DNA of 18,903 nucleotides, from NCBI GenBank assembly GCA_964346545.1, contig CAYFVR010000074.1:1-18903 (forward strand), written 5' to 3'. Origin of the DNA: CAYFVR01 sp964346545 (GTDB lineage: Bacteria; Desulfobacterota; Desulfobacteria; Desulfobacterales; Desulfococcaceae). The first letter of the stretch is position 1. Each line of letters begins with the position of its first letter. Under the pieces are notes generated by a model that had not been told where the DNA came from, searched no databases, and saw only the letters and a list, made by a program, of their open reading frames with translations. This document shows, piece by piece, positions 15,070 through 18,903 of this stretch. The position numbers were made by a program, and so were the translations under genes.

Positions 15070-16236
15070 ATGAAGAATCGGAAATTCAAGGCGAAGTTCA
15101 CCCTGTTGCTGATCGGACTGTTCGTGCTGACGCCCCTGATGGTCGTCGGCGTCGCCCACGCCGACATGCTGGCCGAGGCCATCGCCACCGCGCCCGAGGG
15201 GACGGGGCCGGGGCAGATCGATCCCACCGCCGAGCCCGGCTTTCTGGGCATTCCCGGCGCCCCGCAAACCAGCATCGTCGCCGGCTTTTTCTGGGCCATC
15301 TGGGTGGGCTGGATTTTCTCCACCGTGGGCGCCTTCGGCGGCATCATGTCGGGCGTCGGCCACATCACCGTGTTCGGCCTGGCCGATTATGCCAAGAGCT
15401 TCAACAAGACGGCGCCGGCGATGAACACATTGCTGACCGACTCCATCCGCGTCTCCAACCAGTGGATGGTGGGTCTGTCCGCCGCGGTGGGCAGCTTCAA
15501 CTATTACCGGATGGGCCGGCTGGTGCTGCCCCTGGGCCTCGCCTTGGCGGTGGGCTCCGTCTCCGGCTCCTTCCTGGTGCCGATCCTGACCGCCGGCAAA
15601 ATCTCCCTGAAGGCCTACATCGGCTACTTCGGCCTGATCGTCTTCGTGCTCGCCGGCTTTTTGATTTACGAGACCACCCCCCGGGGGCAGGCCGGAAAAA
15701 AGGAGGCCAAAGCGGCCGCCAAGGCCTTCGAGGACGCCAACATCCGCGGCTGCTCCACCCTGACCGAGGAGGAGTGCGGCGTGCAGGTTCACGACTGGAG
15801 CCTGAAAAACGTTAAGTTCAGCTTCTACGGCGTGGAATTCAATTTCAATCCCCTCTGGCCGGTGATCGGCGGGTTTTTCATCGCGGGTCTGGCATCCTTC
15901 CTCGGCATCGGCGGCGGCTTCCTGTTCGTGCCCTTCCTGACCAGCTTCGTGGGCCTGCCCATGTTCCTGGTGGCCGGCACCTCCTCCCTCACCGTTTTGG
16001 TGGGCATGATCATCTCCATTTTCACCTACATGGTCATCAAAAGCGTGCCCATCTTCTGGCCCCTGGTGGGCGTGGAGATGATCGGCGTGTTCGTCGGCTC
16101 CATGATCGGCCCCCGGACCTCCAAGTACATTCCGGACATCTGGCTGAAGTGGCTTTTCATCGTTCTGGCCCTGTACGTCGGCATTCGATACACCACCAAG
16201 GGCTTCCTCGGATACAGCATCGTTCCGCCGTTCTGA
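15070..16236 (+). CDS. TauE/SafE (TSUP) family membrane transporter
   Basis: The 388-aa product is a polytopic membrane protein with the duplicated TSUP pattern. The first-half glycine motif is near 87-99 (GAFGGIMSGVGHI) and the second-half motif near 279-290 (GIGGGFLFVPFL), each starting a bundle of about four helices. An N-terminal hydrophobic segment ending VAHA (residue 31) looks like a signal peptide or signal anchor. A hydrophilic insert at about 203-250 joins the halves and carries C228 and C236. Family members export sulfite, sulfoacetate or related organosulfur anions, or act with sulfur-oxidation systems; the substrate here is unknown. GGAGGT stands at 15061-15066, close to the ATG; a TTG at 15037 in the same frame has no ribosome binding site and was rejected. 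It is the first gene after the consensus sigma-54 promoter. Confidence 0.88.
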   Translation: MKNRKFKAKFTLLLIGLFVLTPLMVVGVAHADMLAEAIATAPEGTGPGQIDPTAEPGFLGIPGAPQTSIVAGFFWAIWVGWIFSTVGAFGGIMSGVGHITVFGLADYAKSFNKTAPAMNTLLTDSIRVSNQWMVGLSAAVGSFNYYRMGRLVLPLGLALAVGSVSGSFLVPILTAGKISLKAYIGYFGLIVFVLAGFLIYETTPRGQAGKKEAKAAAKAFEDANIRGCSTLTEEECGVQVHDWSLKNVKFSFYGVEFNFNPLWPVIGGFFIAGLASFLGIGGGFLFVPFLTSFVGLPMFLVAGTSSLTVLVGMIISIFTYMVIKSVPIFWPLVGVEMIGVFVGSMIGPRTSKYIPDIWLKWLFIVLALYVGIRYTTKGFLGYSIVPPF

Positions 16237-16300
16237 TGCGCCCCTTGTTTGACGATGCACCCTTGCGTTTCCTGAAGCACGGCAGCACCTCCTGACCTCC

Positions 16301-16386
16301 GGGGCGGGGACGGTCCCCGCCCCCTCGACACCCTCCGAAGAACCGCTTCCGTTCCGGCGCCGCGAACGCCGGGGCGGAGGCGGTTC
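16301..16386 (+). other. Two GC-rich hairpins between the transporter gene and the next gene
   Basis: GGGGCGGGGA (16301-16310) pairs perfectly with TCCCCGCCCC (16314-16323) around a 3-base loop. A second structure follows: GAACCGC (16340-16346) with GCGGTTC (16380-16386), enclosing CCGGCG (16354-16359) with CGCCGG (16367-16372). Neither has a T-run, so they are not standard intrinsic terminators. They could stabilise the upstream transcript or reduce read-through. Confidence 0.5.
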
Positions 16387-16492
16387 GGGTGCGACGGGGC
16401 CGGGAGCCGAATTCGTTGCACCGTTTTTCCTTTCCATCCCTTCATCAACGGCCGAGCCGTTCGAGGCCGTTCCAATCCGCGGGAGACGCTCG

Positions 16493-17119
16493 ATGTCATT
16501 TTTTCACACCGCCTATCTCTTGCTGGATCAGGTGCTGATCGCGCCGTTCCGGCTGTTTTCCATCCCCATCTTCGGCTACTTTTTCGGGGCGTTCTGCCTG
16601 GCCTTTTCCTGCGTTTTTCTGGGCCGGATGACCGCCGCCGCGGCCTGGGCCTGGAACCGGGAATGGCTGCTGTCCGACAATCGGGAAATGGTGCGGATGC
16701 ACAATCTGTCCTTCCGGGCCCTGGCGGCCAAAGACAAAAAAGCCTACCGCGCCTGTAACAAACAGGCCAACGACGCCTTCGGAAAATATTTCTTCGCCCG
16801 CATGGCCATGGGCATGGCCTCCCTGTGGCCGCTACCCTTCGCCCTGGCCTGGATGGGCGAGCGGTTCGCGCCGGTGGAATTCGCCCTGCCGGTCCATGTG
16901 CCGCTGATCGGCGGAAGCGTCGGCTACGTCTTCACCTTCATCCCGCTGTACATCCTGAGCGTCATCCTTTTCGGCAAGTTGAAGCCCTATATCCCCCTTT
17001 TCGCCCGGATGGAGGCGTCCATGGATCAGGAGCGGGAAGAATTGAACCAGATGATGCGTTTGGCGGACCTGGAGCCGGTTCCCGTCCCCGCCGAATCCCA
17101 AACCCCTCATGCCCGGTAA
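16493..17119 (+). CDS. Three-TM membrane protein, Oxa1/DUF106-like layout
   Basis: The 208-aa product has hydrophobic segments near 24-50, 102-120 and 143-162. Between the first two is a charged helical stretch (HNLSFRALAAKDKKAYRACNKQ, about 70-91) that is probably cytoplasmic, and an acidic helical tail follows the last (MEASMDQEREELNQMMRL). This order, one TM, a basic helical segment with a DKKA motif, a TM starting near a conserved-looking PLPFALAWM, then a further TM, resembles the DUF106/EMC3-type branch of the Oxa1/YidC superfamily, but I cannot confirm it. No function is assigned. GGGAG lies seven bases before the ATG. It overlaps the next gene by 11 bases, so it is translated in the same operon. 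Confidence 0.75.
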   Translation: MSFFHTAYLLLDQVLIAPFRLFSIPIFGYFFGAFCLAFSCVFLGRMTAAAAWAWNREWLLSDNREMVRMHNLSFRALAAKDKKAYRACNKQANDAFGKYFFARMAMGMASLWPLPFALAWMGERFAPVEFALPVHVPLIGGSVGYVFTFIPLYILSVILFGKLKPYIPLFARMEASMDQEREELNQMMRLADLEPVPVPAESQTPHAR

Positions 17120-17564
17120 GCGATCTCTCGCGGTTTTCGGCGGGGCGGCCATCCTGCTGTTTCCGGTTTCCGCCGCCGCGGTACAGTCCCACGGCGACGC
17201 CGAAGGGCTGATTCTGCATCAGTTGTCCCACCTATTTTTCATTCTCTCCATGGGCGGGCTGGCCTTTTGGATCGGGCGCAACGGGCTGGCCGGCGACCCC
17301 GGCTGGCGGGCCGTCCGATGGGCCGCGATTCTGTTCGTGCTGTGGAGCGCGGACGCTTTTCTGGTCCACTGGATGGAAACCATGCCGGGCCTTTTCGTCC
17401 CGGACGGGCCCGATCCCTGGCGGATGGCGGTTTCCGGTCCCCTGGGCGCCCTGCACTACGTCGCTCGAATGGACCATCTCTTCATCGTCCCCGCCCTGAT
17501 GTTTCTGTATCTGGGCCTCCGGCGGCTGGCCCGGACGGAAGGCCCCGATCCGGAGTCGGTCTGA
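17109..17564 (+). CDS. Histidine-containing membrane protein of unknown function
   Basis: The 151-aa product starts with a signal peptide (cleavage likely after about residue 24, VSAAA). About three hydrophobic helices follow, near 35-56, 70-88 and 122-138. Histidines lie in or next to the helices: H28, H37, H41 (LILHQLSH), H87, H116 and H123 (MDHLF). Paired helix histidines are compatible with metal or heme binding, but no CxxCH or other defining motif is present. It overlaps the gene before it (11 bases) and shares the TGATG stop-start junction with the histidine kinase after it, so it may work with the kinase as a sensor component; this is inferred only from position. I do not recognise the family. 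Confidence 0.75.
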   Translation: MPGKRSLAVFGGAAILLFPVSAAAVQSHGDAEGLILHQLSHLFFILSMGGLAFWIGRNGLAGDPGWRAVRWAAILFVLWSADAFLVHWMETMPGLFVPDGPDPWRMAVSGPLGALHYVARMDHLFIVPALMFLYLGLRRLARTEGPDPESV

Positions 17565-18739
17565 TGTTCCCGACCCTGCCCCTCCGGCTGGTGGACCTGG
17601 TCGGGTCGGGGCTGGCGATTCTTCTTTCCGTGGCCTGCCTGCACATCAGTTGGCGGCGCTACCGTTCCCACCCCCAAGACCTGGTCTGGACCTATCTGTT
17701 CTGGGTCTGCGTCTGCCTGATGCTCTTCGCGGTTTCTCGATCCCTGGGCCACATTCTTCATCAGATTTTCACGATGACCGGTCGGGACGGAACCTGGCGG
17801 AAACTGGCCCCCTACAGCGGGGCCGTGAACACCTTCACCCTGATCGTGCTGTCGGCCATCACCCTGTTTTTCGAGCGAGTCTGGCGCGTCTACCGCGAGT
17901 TGGCCGAGGATCGGGCCGCCCTGGACCGGGCCCATACCGAACTGCTGCACGCCCACGAAACCCTGGAGGAGCGGGTGCGGGAACGATCGGAGGCGCTGGC
18001 GCGCTCGGAAAAGCAGATGGCCCAGGCGGATCGGCTGGCCGCCATCGGCGAACTTTCCGCCGGCGTGGCCCACGAGCTGAACAATCCCCTGGGCGTGATT
18101 CTGGGCTACACGCAGCTTTTGCTTCGTCAGGAGCCGGCCGACGGCCAGCGTCGAGAAGATCTGGAAACCATTGAAAAGCACGTCAAGTGCTGCAAAACGG
18201 TGGTGGAGGATCTGCTCAGCTTTTCCCGGGGCTCCCGCCCCGCTCGAAACCATTTCGACGTGAACGCGCTGGTGGAAAGCGTGCTGGGCTTCTTTCGCAA
18301 CCGGGCCGGGGTGGGGGCGTTGAAGATTGAAACCGAGTATGGTAGCCCGATTCCGGACGTCTGGGTGGACGAAAAGAAAATCCGGCAGGTGCTCGTCAAC
18401 CTGCTGCTCAACGCCCGGGACGCCATGGGCGACGGCGGCACGTTGCGGCTGGCCACGGAATACGACCCCGACGCGCGCCAGGTCGCCATCCGGGTTCGGG
18501 ACGACGGCTACGGCATCGAACCCCAACATCTGTCCCGCATTTTCGACCCGTTTTTCACCACCAAACCCACGGGGGAGGGGACCGGCCTGGGGCTGGCGGT
18601 CAGCTACGGCATCGTGAAGCACCACGGCGGGGACATTCAGGTGGACAGTCGATCCGGCGAAGGAACCGAATTTCAGGTGATTCTTCCGGTGGAAACGAGG
18701 GAAGCCGATGGCCGAGTCGCGGACCATTCTGGTTGTTGA
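17564..18739 (+). CDS. Membrane-bound sensor histidine kinase
   Basis: The 391-aa product has three predicted TM helices (about 10-30, 40-59 and 87-105) with only short loops and no large periplasmic domain, then a coiled coil (about 108-155). HisKA follows with GELSAGVAHELNNPLG and the phosphorylated H170. The HATPase_c domain has N box LLNARDAM (N283), G1 DDGYGI (314-318), F box FDPFFTTK (327-334) and G2 GTGLGL (339-344). It resembles NtrB/ZraS-type kinases, whose partners are commonly NtrC-type sigma-54 activators. The stimulus must be sensed in the membrane or through a partner. The TM region contains GHILHQ (62-67), echoed by the LILHQ motif of the preceding protein. The ATG overlaps the previous stop in TGATG, and the 3' end overlaps the response regulator start by 32 bases. 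Confidence 0.93.
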   Translation: MFPTLPLRLVDLVGSGLAILLSVACLHISWRRYRSHPQDLVWTYLFWVCVCLMLFAVSRSLGHILHQIFTMTGRDGTWRKLAPYSGAVNTFTLIVLSAITLFFERVWRVYRELAEDRAALDRAHTELLHAHETLEERVRERSEALARSEKQMAQADRLAAIGELSAGVAHELNNPLGVILGYTQLLLRQEPADGQRREDLETIEKHVKCCKTVVEDLLSFSRGSRPARNHFDVNALVESVLGFFRNRAGVGALKIETEYGSPIPDVWVDEKKIRQVLVNLLLNARDAMGDGGTLRLATEYDPDARQVAIRVRDDGYGIEPQHLSRIFDPFFTTKPTGEGTGLGLAVSYGIVKHHGGDIQVDSRSGEGTEFQVILPVETREADGRVADHSGC

Positions 18740-18903
18740 CGACGAGCCGGACCTGCTTCGGCTGTTGGCCCGGAGCCTGGCCCCGGACCTGAACTGTCGG
18801 GTGGAAACCGCCGCCTCCGGCAAGGCGGCCATGGCCGCGCTGGGGAAAGAGCGGTTCGACCTGGTGCTGGCCGACATCAAAATGCCGGAGATGGACGGGC
18901 TGG
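18708..18903 (+). CDS. Response regulator, receiver domain (C-terminus outside window)
   Basis: The first 65 codons are seen. The acidic pair D11/D12 in ILVVDDEPD and the phosphoacceptor D56 in LADIKMPEMDG define a receiver domain. The ATG at 18708-18710 has GAGGGAAG upstream and overlaps the end of the kinase gene, so the two form a cognate pair. The output domain is not in view. An NtrC-type AAA+ sigma-54 activator is expected from the kinase type and from the sigma-54 promoters at 14541-14556 and 14954-14969, but this is inference. Confidence 0.9.
   Translation, partial: MAESRTILVVDDEPDLLRLLARSLAPDLNCRVETAASGKAAMAALGKERFDLVLADIKMPEMDGL

Noticed and set aside
14968..16437. 489-codon minus-strand open frame opposite the TauE/SafE gene
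   Set aside because: The translation is H/G/E-rich and without domains; the plus strand encodes a clear membrane transporter with a ribosome binding site and promoter.

Overview
The window looks like a piece of a draft (probably metagenomic or multi-scaffold) genome of an anaerobic, GC-rich Desulfobacterota-type bacterium. This is inferred from the mix of a cytoplasmic molybdopterin/Fe-S redox operon, an FmdE-like protein, a TauE/SafE sulfite-exporter-family protein, DUF29 and AAA-ATPase-like/PD-(D/E)XK proteins, and near-consensus sigma-54 promoters. No rRNA, tRNA, CRISPR array or insertion sequence was seen. A run of exactly 100 N (11629-11728) is a scaffold join of unknown true length and cuts the main operon.

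Region 1 (1-5656, all minus strand) is a set of accessory or housekeeping genes: a truncated AAA-ATPase-like protein at the left edge, a small secreted TPR protein with its own terminator, a 1079-aa fusion of an MrfA/YprA-type DEAD helicase (with DUF1998 cysteine region) to an MrfB/YprB-type DEDD exonuclease, and a DUF29 protein.

Region 2 (5741-14556, minus strand) is the core of the window. A sigma-54-like promoter (14541-14556) appears to drive a redox operon in this order: four-cluster ferredoxin subunit, NAD(P)H/FAD oxidoreductase of the GltD/NfnB type with two extra [4Fe-4S] sites, [assembly gap], end of a small protein, CBS-pair protein, NuoG/HoxU-like [2Fe-2S]/[4Fe-4S] protein, an FmdE-zinc ribbon-molybdopterin-binding fusion protein, and a cytoplasmic Mo-bisMGD oxidoreductase with a cysteine Mo ligand. 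It ends in a GC-rich terminator at 5741-5768. Read together, the genes describe a soluble complex moving electrons between NAD(P)H or ferredoxin and a molybdenum active site, with a dedicated protein that may handle the molybdenum cofactor. The substrate cannot be read from the sequence. The neighbouring TauE/SafE gene makes a sulfur oxyanion or polysulfide plausible, but formate-type chemistry is not excluded.

Region 3 (14954-18903, plus strand) is divergent. A sequence matching the full sigma-54 consensus (14954-14969) precedes a TauE/SafE-family membrane protein, then two membrane proteins of unknown function, a three-TM sensor histidine kinase and the start of a response regulator, the last four overlapping or nearly so. 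The regulator may be the sigma-54 activator for both divergent promoters, but only its receiver domain lies in the window.

Non-coding structure includes two copies of a palindromic REP-like element (around 5852-5896 and 11335-11357), a block of degenerate short repeats between the FmdE-fusion and Mo-enzyme genes (8008-8180), and a 12-bp palindrome plus A-tract inverted repeats in the divergent promoter region.
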